Part shown: in pieces, positions 49,100-64,000 of the stretch
Layout: the number at the start of each line of letters is the position of its first letter
Numbering within the stretch: the stretch's first letter is position 1
From: Anisus vortex
Lineage: Eukaryota; Mollusca; Gastropoda; Planorbidae
Direction: 5' to 3'
DNA: 64,000 nt
Assembly (NCBI GenBank): GCA_949126835.1
Contig: OX421494.1
Span: 25,256,185 to 25,320,184, forward strand
The notes under the pieces: generated by a model
The model's input: only the letters and a program-made list of their open reading frames with translations
What the model was told of the DNA's origin: nothing
The model's database searches: none
Position numbers and translations under genes: made by a program

Positions 49100-51130
49100 G
49101 GAGAGACATAGTGAAAGAAAGAGAAAGCGTGATAGAGAAAGGAAAAGAAAGAGTAAATAGAGAAAGCGAACGAGAGTGAACGTGAAAAAGAGGGGGAAAG
49201 GAAAGAAAGTATAATCTACCAAAAAAAAAAGAGAGAAAAAAATAATTATAATAAGAAACATAGCTAGAAAGAACGATATAAGAAAATGAAGATCAATAGA
49301 TCAAGGCGCATTTCCTAAGAATATATTATTGAAAAATAAAGTTTCTGTATGACGTACTAACGGATTGTGTCATTTTTTAATTCACAAAAGGACAACATCT
49401 AAGATGAATTAAAAACACATTGCAAAACACAAATAAATTATATCAATCAATATTATATTATATTCGCTTAAGCTCGATATTTCAGTATTTCTCTTACCTC
49501 ACATATAAATACCGGTGCACAGAAATACGCTCATAACCAAACACTATGTGCTAACAATCACACTGGTAGAAAACTTACACGTCTATGAGCGCACACATAT
49601 AAAATGACAAACAACAGCCTATATAGACACACATACATAGATGCACAACCCTATTGTCAGCAGAAACAATTTAATTACAATAAAACAATACGGCTTCTTT
49701 ACCTTGTAAAAATGTTTAAAAGGAAAATCGTTACTAGAATTTATTATTTCTTTTACTCGTGCCCTAGATTCCAGGACCTATAATCTACACATACAAACAC
49801 GCACACACACACACACTCACGGGTGGTTTTAACGACAAAAATGTGTGGGATAGCGGTCCGCACGCCCCACCCCGTTACACCCGGATTAAATGACGTAGAT
49901 ACGTTAGTCCGTAGACCTATAACATAACGACATGTCTGGGCTTATCTATCCAATAGCCGCCTCTTTTTGCTTACGTCGTAGACCGGCTGCCATAAAAAAA
50001 AACATTAATATATTCAAACTATGAAATCGGCTATTGACGAAGTGTGTGGGGGTAGAGCTGGCTGGCTAATCGAACTTTGCTGTATCGATACGATTGTATT
50101 GATCAGTGCTACCCGAAACCTTTTCTTACCTTTTTACCTCTCTTTCGGCTCCCCCACCCCACCCCACTCCTCACCACACCTTAATCTACCACCTAGGTCT
50201 GCTGTACAGTGTCCCGTGGTTAAACGTTTTGGAGAACGTTTCCAATGTATACATTTAACTTTTGCGCCAATCGGTCAAATGGCCTGAGCCCATAGGGAAC
50301 AAAATTATAAATAAATAAATAAATTTACAAACATGTATTCAAACTCACGGCAATTATGTATATTGCTATTAGTCCTTTATTATTAATAGAGTAGATCAGA
50401 GGGTAATATTCATGATGGCTGATAGAATAGGCCCAATGAGCTGGGAAAGGATTGTAGGTCTTAATGTGCACGCTCTGAAATAACTAACTATATTTCTAGC
50501 TAGTATCGTTTTTAATGACTGGCACCCACTCTTCTCCATTTTCTCTTCCGCAAAACGAAAACTTAACCGACGCCATATTCATAGCACAACGTATTTATTT
50601 GAACAGGATTGACAGTATTTAACTATACATTTTCGTCAACTAAACGAAACGGGTACCACGAGAATATCTTTTTTTATATGTATGTATTGTTAATCCGTTT
50701 TTCAAAAAATTTTGTCTATAAAAAAGGGAACAAATAACATTAACAAAAAAAAAACCGCAAATATCTGTTTCGTGTTTAAAAAAATAAATATATTTATATG
50801 CAAAGTAATTCTATTAACCTTTATATTGGCTACCAATGAATATGGTTGTGATTCGCAGGTGGGCGTGGGGATTTGAAAAGAACAAATCGTGTCAGGGATC
50901 TGTGAGAGGTTCAATATACACACACACAAACTTTGGTTTGGTCTAAATGACAAACAAAAAAAAAACAAGATAAATCGAAAACAGACTAATCTGAAAGGTA
51001 AGGTGTTAGGACCGAACGGGTCACTTCACTGGACGATCTCAATTGTCGGCCCTGGCAAGTTCATTCATGTCCATGTAGTTCATACCACGCAGTCTGCAGC
51101 TCACATAGTTTCTTCTTAGACCTTAAACGC
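48700..51130. other. Intergenic DNA, no gene seen
   Basis: Apart from the AG microsatellite there is only a (CA)n stretch near 49799-49818 and a moderately GC-richer zone at 49850-50290. No domain or splice-bounded frame was recognised. Confidence 0.45.
49052..49098. repeat. (AG)n microsatellite
   Basis: About 23 uninterrupted AG units followed by a purine-rich degenerate tail to about 49260. Confidence 0.97.
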
Positions 51131-51136
51131 AGATAT

Positions 51137-51219
51137 GCATTGTGCCACAATAGGCTTGCATTGTGCCAAAAAAGGTACGCATTGTGCCACAATAGGTATG
51201 CAATGTGCCACAATAGATT
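51137..51219. repeat. 21-bp tandem array with an internal palindrome, four copies
   Basis: Units start at 51137, 51158, 51179 and 51200: GCATTGTGCCACAATAGGTAC. Each includes ATTGTG-C-CACAAT, a perfect 6-bp inverted repeat around one base, preserved in three of the four copies. Confidence 0.88.
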
Positions 51220-51222
51220 GTC

Positions 51223-52216
51223 TTATTGAATTGTTTTTTAAAGTTAAACTTATTAAAGCGGAGTGCTGTAAAAAATAATAACGTCTATTTATTGATAAAA
51301 AAAAAAAGTGTGTTCTTTTATTTTGCTTTTTTGTTTCTAGCTGATCTGGCATTTCATTACTGAAACACAGCGAGATGTGGCCAGAAGCTTCTAAAAGAAA
51401 AACTCTTTTTTTTTATTGACAATTTCATCGATTGTTTCAACGATTCATTTCTTTTCGTGTTTCTGTTTGATGACAGAGTTAGGCCGCAGAATTATTTAAT
51501 AAGGAACAGTTGTGCTGAGCAAGCAGAAGTGGAAACACTCAAAAAAGGAAATGGAGGCGGGATGGGCTAGGATGGATGTAAATAATGCATCAATTAAGGA
51601 AAGCGTTCCTCAAACGTTCAAGGACATAGACATTCTAGCTAACATAAGACAAAATCTCACCACTGGCAAATACAATACATATATGATGTTTAAAAAAAAT
51701 GAATATAATATATTAAACAGCTATGTTCTTTAACGGTGCTTTGTTTTATCTCCACTAATATCTGACTAAGATAACTGTCTAGTGAGAAATATTTATATAG
51801 TTTGTAATGGGTGTTAGTGTTTAGGTACTTCAGACTACTCGCGTTTGCTGGAAAGAAAGAGAAATGTTGAATATGTATCTCTTGGGTATTCTCTGCCCCC
51901 AACCTCCACCCACCCTGGAAATGTGTATTACTGTTTAGGCCAAAGATAGACATGTCTCCTAACCACCCCACAACCACTGCGTCCTTTCCATACCACAATA
52001 AACATCAACGCCCTTGTTGTAGGATGAAAAGTGTAAATTTACAGAAGACTGGAAGTTGATTGGTGACATTTAGTTTGAGAAACCCCGGACTACCGGACTA
52101 AAGGCACCAAGAAAGAACAGTCGTGTTGATGTTATTGAAAGAAACATCTTAATAAAAGATATTGAGTCGGGCAGGGAGTGATGGCAGTAAAAAGAAATAA
52201 TGAGTGAGGGTGAAGT

Positions 52217-52251
<35 letters not shown>

Positions 52252-53040
52252 CAGGCAGAAATAAAGACAGAAAGATAAAACCGACTAAAAGAGAGACGGT
52301 TTCGTGTGAAATTTACTTTGATTGTTTGCATAACACAGAGAAATAAACTAAAAGATTCTAAAAAATGTGACAATTAAATTATAGAGAACAATTAACAATG
52401 TCCTACAATTTAGAAAGTTTACGCAAAGTTGTGTACCGCGGTAAAAAAAAAAAAAAAAGTATCCTTCGGACCAAACTGATCATTGCGTACCGCGGTATTC
52501 ATTTTATATTTTTATTATCTCCCCTTTCCCGCCCGTCTTTCTCATTGCGTCTAAGTCTAATTTAAAACAAATAAAGTAAACTTTAAAAACACTTTAGGCA
52601 GCAAATCTTTTTTTTATTAATATTTTTACAGTAATAATATTGTAGCATTTAGACTATGGTGTAGAGGGTAAGTGTTAACGTCATATACTAATACTATTTG
52701 TCGGATATTTTGAACGTTATATGAGGCGATAATGCAATAATTAGAATATAACAACATCGACCAAAAAAACAAAACAAGTGGGTTTGGGGGGAGGGGGTAA
52801 TCGAATCAGTATTAATTGTATTGATTGAACAGCTACTCAATAAAATATTGTCACGGTTATGGTTTTGGTTGTTGCTTATCTGTTGATATTTTTGTATATA
52901 AATATATACATTACTATAGTCATTTGAGGAGTTTTGAAGAACATGAAGTATGAATTTGAAAACGTTTTGTTTTACATTAAGGCTTTAGCCTATACCTGTA
53001 ACAAGTTGAAGCCCAGGAGACCGGGAATTAATGCATTCTT
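51223..53040. other. Intergenic DNA, no gene seen
   Basis: AT-rich, with an (AG)n tract at about 52217-52250 and an A run at 52444-52458. No gene or element recognised. Confidence 0.45.
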
Positions 53041-53044
53041 GTCT

Positions 53045-53097
53045 TATAAGTTACAGACGCTCCTTCTATACAGAACATTATTGATTAGGGCCTACGT
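53045..53097 (-). mobile_element. LINE/SINE 3' tail fragment
   Basis: The inverted copy reads CTGTATAGAAGGAGCGTCTG then TAACTTATAAGACAAG, matching the tails at 90-135 and 58700-58760. No protein-coding or tRNA-like part is attached. Confidence 0.6.
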
Positions 53098-53218
53098 AGA
53101 TTCTAATAATACTAAAAAGCCATACAAGAAAAAAATAAGTTTATTCATTGTATACGTTAATGTACTTAGCCATTACATATACGATTGTTAATTATTCTAC
53201 AGTAAACGCTATAAAGAG

Positions 53219-53477
53219 CGGCAGAGAGTTCGGCTGGCGCACCGAAGGGCCTGTGTTCGAATCCTGGTGAAGGCTAGGATTTGTTCCCTGGTCTAGAGAA
53301 TGCTTCTGAGTCTACCAAGCTCTGATGGGTACCTGACTTTAATTGGGGTAAAGTAAAGGCGCCTGGGCATTGTACTGGCCACACGATCCCCTAGTTTGCC
53401 TTGGTCACAGAAACTGGAGAACGCTGCTTCATCGGCCTTATGGCTCAATTTGGTCTGACGGAATACTTTACTTTTTT
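53219..53477 (+). mobile_element. tRNA-derived SINE, near full length
   Basis: The head has a B box in GTGTTCGAATCCTGGTGAAG. The body includes CCAAGCTCTGATGGGTACCT, GGGGTAAAGTAAAGGCGCCT, TACTGGCCACACGATCCC, TTGGTCACAGAAACTGG and TCAATTTGGTCTGACGG. The same order is seen in reverse at 63345-63612. Confidence 0.88.
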
Positions 53478-53479
53478 AA

Positions 53480-56400
53480 ATGCTTTAATAACACTACGTA
53501 GCTTAAACTATGATCTCCTGTAAATGTTACCTGGGTATATAATATACTAGTATAATACAACTAAATCCAGCTGTCATTCTCTTTACTTAAAATAATTAAA
53601 AAAATAATCCAGGAGCTGCACAATCCAAGATTTATATTTAAAAAAAGGCACACTCATGTCCTTATTAGTATTTAAACTCTAGAACCCTGCGTTCAGTAGC
53701 TCTCTTTTCATCCAAACGCCCCACTTCTAATTTATTGGTAAATGATTTGAATACATTTCGAAATAAAGAGATTTATTGTTTTTGGTTAAATGTACAATAA
53801 ATGTTTTACTTACAAATATCCTTTGTTGACAAACAAACAAAGTCCTCTCAATGCCACCGCCAGTCAAAACACAACTGACATTTCTCTCTTTAATCTACAG
53901 CTGATCACTTTATACGCTGAGGTTGACAACCTGCCTAGACCTGCATACGCAAGTCTTCTGGAGTGTTATAGATGCCCTGTGTGCTGTTTTATTTTTATAT
54001 ATTGCCTCTGAACACAAACAACAGAATGCCGTCGTGATATCCACAAAGGTTGCTTTATGAAGCTAGTGTGTCAGAGACATAACAACAACCAAATAATAAG
54101 TAACCATAATAGTTCTGTGTTAACCTACTAGTAACGTATAAGTCCCATGAACACACACGCTAACACTAAGAGCGGGAGCCGGTCTACGACTGAAGCCCAC
54201 TCTCAGGTTCAAGGCACGACGTGTTCCAGAAATGGGCCCATGAAGGCGAGGATTGAGCGGTCTACCTGTCTGTACCGAGGCAACTATGTAAACTGTGGTA
54301 AATACAGCGACTCTGCCATTGTTTGGTTGTCTTGTTTATTGAAGCCGTTGACAGCAACAACAAACCACACACACTCACAAACAATACATTTGAGAAGGCG
54401 TGACTTTTTAAGTCGCAGAAAACATAATCGCTAATCTATCATAGGCGGGTTAGGGTTTGGGTTAGGGTGGAATGTAACATAAAAGTCACATAATATAACG
54501 TAGACCTCTTTTTTGGTTTTAGCGTGATTATTTTAGTCATGCATTTTTCACTTTTTACGTGCGCATGATAATAATACTAGTAAACGTATTAATTAAACTG
54601 TATAAATCAATTTAATACATGTGTAACAAACGTTTGTTATACATTTTTTTTTTTTTCGTTGCTGTTGTTAAGTATAGACTAGAACTAATACTAATAATAT
54701 TGTCACATAACTTATTTCAAAAGAAAGTGGTTTGCTAAACCTTAAAACAAACGAGTTATGTCCCTGTTTAATCACCACAGTAAAAAGTTTACATAAATCA
54801 CGTTATTACAGTAATTCGGCGTCAGGTTTCTCGTAAATTTTTTATAGGTCGGCTGTAAGCCTAAATAACAATAATATAAAACAACCTTATCTAGTAGATC
54901 TAGGCCTAGACATGGAAATATGAACCAGTGCTTTCAATCAAATGTACAGTTTCGACTTTCACTTTACGAACTTGCATCGACAGACATTGAAACATTTTAT
55001 TACTATGAATGGCTTTTTAACTTTCTTGAAAATATGTTAGGCCTAAAGCAAAGACTGTACTATTTGGTTTTAAGGTCTGAAAGCTGACTGTCATATTTCT
55101 CGATTAGAAGCAACTGGGTTTTTGTTTTGTGTGTGAATATGTGTAAATTAATTACAGTCTGCTCCTTTGTGAACATTGATTCCTATACAAACAGTTCAGA
55201 GTTCACTAGTGATTTTAATGACAATCATTCTTGTGATAAAATAGGGCATTATGAAAATACGTCTTTGCACATAAAATACAATAAAAATCAAAACACAAGT
55301 TATAATTATAATAACGTTAATATATGTTTAATTTGGTGAATTTACAAACAAAGAATCATTGACGTCATAGCCCACTTATCAATCTACCTGGTGGGCAATC
55401 TCTATGTCTAGAATAGTCTAGATGGTTGATTGATAAGAAGTAAAAAAAAAGGAATGCATTGCTCATCTGTCGATCGAACAAGCTTGATAAGACTAAACGA
55501 ACGTATACGTAGACTATATCTATATAAATAAATCACTGCATAGGCTACCCTGTTGATTGATAATAGTAACCGACTTCATATAATTTATCTCAAGATCACA
55601 CTCAACGATTACATCATAATAATATCTTCATACTTAAGATGCCGATGATTATGTAAGCACGGGAGGGAGGGGCACAATAAAACGTGGCTTAAAAAGAGTG
55701 GACATGACCATGACTATGGGTATTCTGTTTTCTTTTATTTTCACAACTGTTCATTCTAGGCTGGGCCTGGTAGAAGACCCGATCTATGCTCTACAATTTA
55801 AATCAAGATAAATCTATCATCGCGTTCAAATTTCGTATAGATTTAACAAAATAAACAGAGAACTTTAAAAAAAAAAAAAGATCTGTTCTTAGTTCTTATT
55901 GAGTGTGTTTTGACTTATACTGCCATAGAAATGTTCTGCCATCTAAGGAGCAAATATTGACTTTTTCCATGGCCACTGAGCGCAAAGGTACTTGAAATCA
56001 CAAATACGTTTGGCCTTCTTATAAAACAAGTCTGGCTAACTTTTAATGGGCTAGTTTGAGAGATCGAACAAAATGAATACAGACATTTAGTAAGCGACTT
56101 GCAAAGGCGTCTACAAACTATTCTTATGGGAGCGGGCATATATATAAAACTAGTTGTCTGATTTGGTCAGATTAGGTCAGTAAGTCTACAAACATCAGAG
56201 ACAGAGAGAGATATGTATATATATATGTATATATATAGACATTCACTAATTCTACCACCCTGCTTACTTTAAACTTTAAAGTTTAAAGGCTACTTCTTAT
56301 GAACAATATTTGTATTTGCCCCATAGTAAGCTAACATTAACTATAAATAAAGGCAGTCGAATTGATACGTTAAAATGATTAACTCATAATACTGTACATT

Positions 56401-58695
56401 TAAAGAACTAGGCAATCGCACACATATTAATAGCTTATGCGTTTATTATTTTAATAATAAACTATAGGCCTACGTACGGTAATAGGTCTAAACATTTATA
56501 CGTAGGCCATAAATGCTCTCATTTATTAATATTACATAGAGCCTTCACTTCGCTTAACTATTTGCAGTTAAGAATAATCAATGAATACGTTTATTTTATT
56601 TTCACACATTATATGGATTCTTAAGTACTCGGACTCAAACCAATTAACACAGTGACACTCTTAATTAAATTGTATACTACACACTCTGGCCAAACGTCTA
56701 TCATATTTCCTCCAATTAAAAATATTGTATCCATTTTTACGAGGATTAATTGACAAGTCTTAACAATTGTAGACCTATATGCTTATATAAAGAAAGCCTA
56801 TATTTTGACATTACAGTACACCTCATAAATATTAAATTATTATCACAGTAGTGCATCTCTATTTTTAATAGCATTTTGCGATATACTGAAATGGCTATAT
56901 AAGCTTACAATATAAGTTGAAGTCGCTAACAAATTGAATGAATGATAGCCTAACTTCTGAACCATTCATTCATAGACCTGATTTCTTGTTTGATCAATTT
57001 AGTCTCAGTTTTATGATAAGAAATGCTTTAAATTGGACTTTTTTGTTCAACTTCAACAAAGTTTTCCAATGAACCACACTTCTTTTCTTTCAGCTTAGGT
57101 CTACATTATGTAATGCCTAGTCTAATTCGGTTACAGAATGAAAACTATCATGATACCAATATAAAGGTGACGAAAGCCAATGGATCTATGTACGTCTCTA
57201 TGTACTGGTATCAGAAAGCTTTTTTTTCTCTCTTTCTAATGTTCCGTTGTCAGTCATTTTAATCATTTAAGCCTACACCTTTATCAATTAAGGGTCATTG
57301 TGACTTCGGCCTGAAATTCAAGCAGTGAAATCTGTCAGAAAAGTTCACCACTGTGAGTTATAAATATGGCTCCTTTATCTCGCGCTTTCAATCAGTTATA
57401 TTTGCGCATGCGTGTTTCTTAACATTGCTATTCCTATAGGGGTGATCGGGTATAGACAAAATATGGTTGAGATTGGCTTGTAATACCATAATGATTGATT
57501 TATTTAAAAAAACGTGCCACGAATGAGTGTTACTATAATGATTGAACTAGAGGACTAGCATAACAAGTGTTACTAATTATTTTCAATATGAGAGAATGAG
57601 AGAAAATTAATAGTTTAAAAGCATATTTATACACAAGACCTACATCAGAATGTTATTGACTTATTGTAGCATGAATAAAAACTATAATAGGATGTAACCT
57701 TTATGCCTAAATATATATATATACATACTGTACAGAGATGTAAATTAATTGAGAGATGTAAATATAATATTAAATGTAAGTGTATAGGGCGTTTGCAATC
57801 CCGTGACAAAAAGCACGTGATTTGTGTTTACTTTGAGTAATGGTGTACAATTAAATATGGCCGCTGTATTAATAAAGTTTCATATAGGCTCGAGCTTTTT
57901 TTAAATGATGTGTTGTGTTTTAAGTCTTATTAAGATTTAAGCTGTATTATGTATGTTAAATAAAATAAGCTATTTTATTATTATCATAGACATAGATCAT
58001 AGACGATGTGAGCCTAATAGTGACTTGACTAGATAGCCTATTCACCAACAATATCGCTTGACATCGTAGCCTAGCCTACGAAACATTAAAAGTGTAGGCC
58101 TATAAAGTGAAATTGAAAGTGTAAATAGGTCTAGCCGGCCCTAGCCTAATCACATTAATCAATTAATCTACAGTACTACTATTTACCTCCTTATTTTTTA
58201 GTAGGATAGCCAATATTCAGATGTGAATTTTGCATGATAAAGAAGTAATTTACTTTCACCACGTTATGTTTGTACCTCAAGTGGGTTCTATATTTACACA
58301 AATACGTCACTAAATGTACACAAAAAAACTTAAGCTCCGCCTACTGAGAACGCTCTATTAAATATTAAGCGTGACACATCGGAAAGTTAAAATTAAAACA
58401 TGGACGCATGTAATTATTTTTTTAAAAGGAGAGGGGCTTTAAAACGATAATGTTTTTGTTTTAATGTGATGCATAAACTGAGGAGGGAGGGGGGACCCCC
58501 AGTCGTTAGTAATTTTTACAACTGATTCACTTTTCTATACCGGTCATTGTAAGTTTATAACTACCGGTATTCTATTTAGTGAAAATCTAAGTAAAAAACA
58601 ACTTACCAATCATTGCATTATGACAACTTTGTTTGTTTGTTTGGATTTTTATTTTATTTAAATGGAAAACGGGGGGTTGGGGGCGGGAAGATCTT
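53480..58695. other. Intergenic DNA, no gene seen
   Basis: 5.2 kb without a recognisable gene. Notes: a GC-richer patch at 54150-54310 of unknown nature; a telomere-like pair of TTAGGG at 54450-54467; an NRF1-like GCGCATGCGT at 57404-57413 beside an AT-rich TATAAATA; several TAGGCCTA palindromes. Confidence 0.45.
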
Positions 58696-58699
58696 ATCT

Positions 58700-58985
58700 T
58701 ATACTTAAACATTACAGACGCTCCTTCTATAATTAAAGAAGATTATTGCGTCCTACGCCCATTCGTGGTTTGAGTCTAGTCCTGTATTTCTGTTAGTGTT
58801 TTAAATGCTGTTAAGTTCCTGGTTTTCCTGGTTTGTTCAGGCAACCTATCCCATGCCCAAGTGCCACTCGGGAAGAAATAGTACTTATATGTATTTGTTC
58901 TCGCATAAGGGATAAGGAAAGTGTTTTTGTCCTTATTGTTGGCATATGTATCATCCCCACACACAAAAAAACTTTTGGAATTCCT
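58700..58985 (-). mobile_element. LINE 3' end: polymerase C terminus plus 3' tail
   Basis: One minus-strand frame encodes NTFLIPYARTNTYKYYFFP, SGTWAWDRLPEQTRK and LTAFKTLTEI, matching the LINE C-terminal pattern (R.N.YKYSFFP.....WN.LP.......FK..L). The 3' tail follows: GGGCGTAGGACGCAATAATC and a hairpin-forming GACGC..CTTCT / AGAAG..GCGTC. It is 5'-truncated, as most LINE insertions are. Confidence 0.78.
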
Positions 58986-58989
58986 TGTT

Positions 58990-61070
58990 ACTGACTTTTG
59001 GAGATAACAAGTAAATAAAGAATAGGGCTATCTTTTTATTTTTTATGGTGGGGCTATGCAAGAGATGGGGGAATAGCTTTTTGCACCAGTAGGCCTGTGC
59101 CTCGTACGTTTACTATTTTGATCTAGAGATCTAGACTACAATGTATTTGCGAGTTTGGCTGAGCAAAACTACAAAGATGTTGGAAACGTAAACGGTATAC
59201 ATAAATGTGCTTAGCTGGTTATACAATTAAATGAATAAAAGACATTGACCATTCAGAGACCATTGCTAAGTAGATAACTTATTTAAAACAAATCTACTTA
59301 AGGTTGTGTCTTAATGAAGTTAATGGGTTCTTCACGACTAGCTCACACAATCAATAAGGCCAAAAAAGTCTTATGTATCAATATAACTGCTTATTGACAA
59401 TATGTCTACTAGCCTTCTTATTCATAGCTAATGTGTGCAGATCTACAGTAGCCTATTACTCTTTTCAGTCTTTGCTTATGTGTGCTACTATACATGTGTT
59501 GTTTTTTGTCATTACTAATGTGCGAAGATATAAAGCTATTATCCTACTTAAGCATAGCTGTGTACCGGTCTACAGAACTTCTTAATCGTAATTATATTAT
59601 TGTACCACTTAACTTTAAATGAGTGCAGTAAGAAAAAAAAAAGTTGACTTAATTTTTGCGGTCAATATTTACTTCGTGTCACTTCGATACAGGTCAATGA
59701 TCGATACACACACAAACTAACATAAGAGAAAAGTCGATTTTATCGATTGGTTTCTACTGTAAAAAAAAAATACTTCTTGATATTGATTTAATCTTTAAAT
59801 CTAAATAGACCTAACCAGTACTAAAAAAACACATAATAATCTTAAAAGGGAGGTAACTGTTTTTTATTTCTGAAAACGACAAAAGAGCCAGAGTTGTAGA
59901 ACTTTTATATATATACTCTTGAGCAGTTTGTTTCAATACGGTACTTATAGTAACTTATACAACCTACATCGTCAGGGGCCATCCAAAAATTACAGATACA
60001 AAATATCAAACTATCCTATGTCTGAGTATAATTTTATACTCATCATTTCTGAATTAACAAACTAAAGTTTAAGTACGGGTATACTGATACAAGTGAAGTA
60101 ATTAATTCTATAATATTATTAATATGAATATGTAGTCCAAATGGTTCATTTTATGTGTGGATTCTTTTCAGTACAGATATGCTAACTCTAATATTTAAAA
60201 AAAATAATTCTTGAAAAATTTCCTTCCAAAGAAGAAAAAATGATAGATTCATTCATTTGTAAAAATTTTTAGTGTATTAGTTCAAATTTGTTGGTAGCAG
60301 TGAACTTACAATTACAATTAAAAAAATATTTTCTGAGTTGACTTACTCATAATAACTAATCTTTCTGTAAAATCAATTTCAAATTCCAAGACTTTCTACT
60401 AACCAAATAATACAGTATCAGTATGTGTTATATATTTTAATGTCTTGTACGATTATATAAAAAGGTGTTCCGAATATCCATAGAAAAATACATTCGTTTT
60501 GTTCACTTGTAAGAAATTTAAATTTACATTCTGTTCCTAAATTTTAAAAAAAAATTTCCATAAATAAATCCTGAATTTAATATATGTAGTTAATAAAATA
60601 TTCATTACAATTACATAGAATTTAGCCATTTTAGAGCTTATGAAACATCTCAAGTATCAGAATAGTCTTTTTTATGGAGGTGCATTTTCATGTTTAGGAT
60701 CAGATTTAATAACTTTGAAATTGAATACAAATGTTTTGACATCTACATTTTTTTTTTAAGTTTATGAAATGATTGAGATTTGGAATTGTATTACACTTTG
60801 TAAAGTTGAGAGCTAGTAAAAGTGGTCGAATAAAATTAATGTTATTTGTTAACTAACATTTAATATTTTAGCATGTATTTATGTGACATTTAACAAATCT
60901 AATGCTTGACACATAAAACGTACATCAAAACTAAAAAATTCAAGATAGAAATGTCTTTCACAAGGACACCATTTATTGAATAAAAAAATTCATTATTGGA
61001 ACATTTATCTTCACTACGAAAATTCAATATTTTTTTCAGCTTTGTTGTCATTTTTTTTTTACAGCAAGAA
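58990..61070. other. Intergenic DNA downstream of RPS2, no gene seen
   Basis: AT-rich, with many short homopolymers and no recognisable repeat family or coding exon. Confidence 0.45.
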
Positions 61071-61072
61071 CA

Positions 61073-61078
61073 TTTAAT
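61073..61078 (-). terminator. RPS2 poly(A) signal ATTAAA
   Basis: On the minus strand ATTAAA lies about 40 bases after the RPS2 stop codon and is followed by a T-rich/GT-containing stretch. A very short 3' UTR is usual for ribosomal-protein genes. Confidence 0.55.
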
Positions 61079-61118
61079 TCACCACAATTATGATGATAGT
61101 GTGCCCTCTGATCTAATG

Positions 61119-64000
<2,882 letters not shown>

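Noticed and set aside
49049..49261. Minus-strand frame rich in Leu-Ser-Leu-Ser
   Set aside because: Translation of the AG microsatellite and its purine-rich tail.
54147..54434. 95-residue plus-strand frame in a GC-richer patch
   Set aside because: No domain, no flanking splice signals in phase; more likely part of an old repeat, which I could not identify.
55915..56139. 74-residue minus-strand open frame
   Set aside because: Length is within chance, no recognisable motif, and no splice-site support on either strand.

Overview
This is a window of nuclear DNA from an invertebrate animal. It is AT-rich, has GT-AG introns, and has short exons scattered among many transposon remnants. The protein-coding content is four intron-containing animal genes: a caspase, the splicing factor WBP11, the ciliogenesis regulator FOXJ1 and ribosomal protein RPS2. 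The repeat style (tRNA-derived SINEs, CR1/RTE-like LINE tails, hAT- and piggyBac-like MITEs, and very frequent TAGGCCTA palindromes) is what I would expect from a lophotrochozoan, most likely a mollusc. That placement is inference; no species marker is visible. I see no virus, operon or CRISPR array.

Layout. 1-5.1 kb is mobile DNA: a SINE/LINE tail at the left edge, a 3.9-kb foldback element with long nested inverted repeats (274-4198), and a decayed LINE 3' end. 5.2-8.8 kb is bounded by an 18-bp perfect inverted repeat and looks like a non-autonomous DNA transposon; an internally deleted relative lies in a WBP11 intron. 8.8-11.4 kb is intergenic with several short tandem arrays. 11.5-15.7 kb (minus strand) is a complete six-exon caspase, 432 aa by my splicing. 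15.7-20.3 kb separates it from WBP11 and holds LINE debris and odd short-motif clusters. 20.3-33.9 kb (plus) is a complete 14-exon WBP11 gene (643 aa by my splicing). Its introns carry a sevenfold duplication of a splice acceptor, a 186-unit two-state decamer array, a sevenfold array of acceptor-like units, a SINE, LINE pieces and two MITEs. 34-42 kb is intergenic with a SINE and a poly-C hAT-like MITE. 42.5-44.7 kb (minus) is FOXJ1 (three coding exons, 414 aa). 44.7-61 kb is largely non-coding, with one promoter-like/exon-like spot near 48.1-48.7 kb that I cannot resolve into a gene. 61.1-64 kb (minus) is RPS2, lacking only its extreme N terminus beyond the window edge.

The four genes do not form a pathway; they are ordinary animal genes that happen to be neighbours. 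The most unusual material is in WBP11, a splicing factor whose own introns carry two independent arrays of tandem acceptor-like sites plus a long, indel-free array of two interchangeable 10-bp units. All exon boundaries were placed by hand from reading frame, phase and GT/AG signals; no alignment or transcript data were available.
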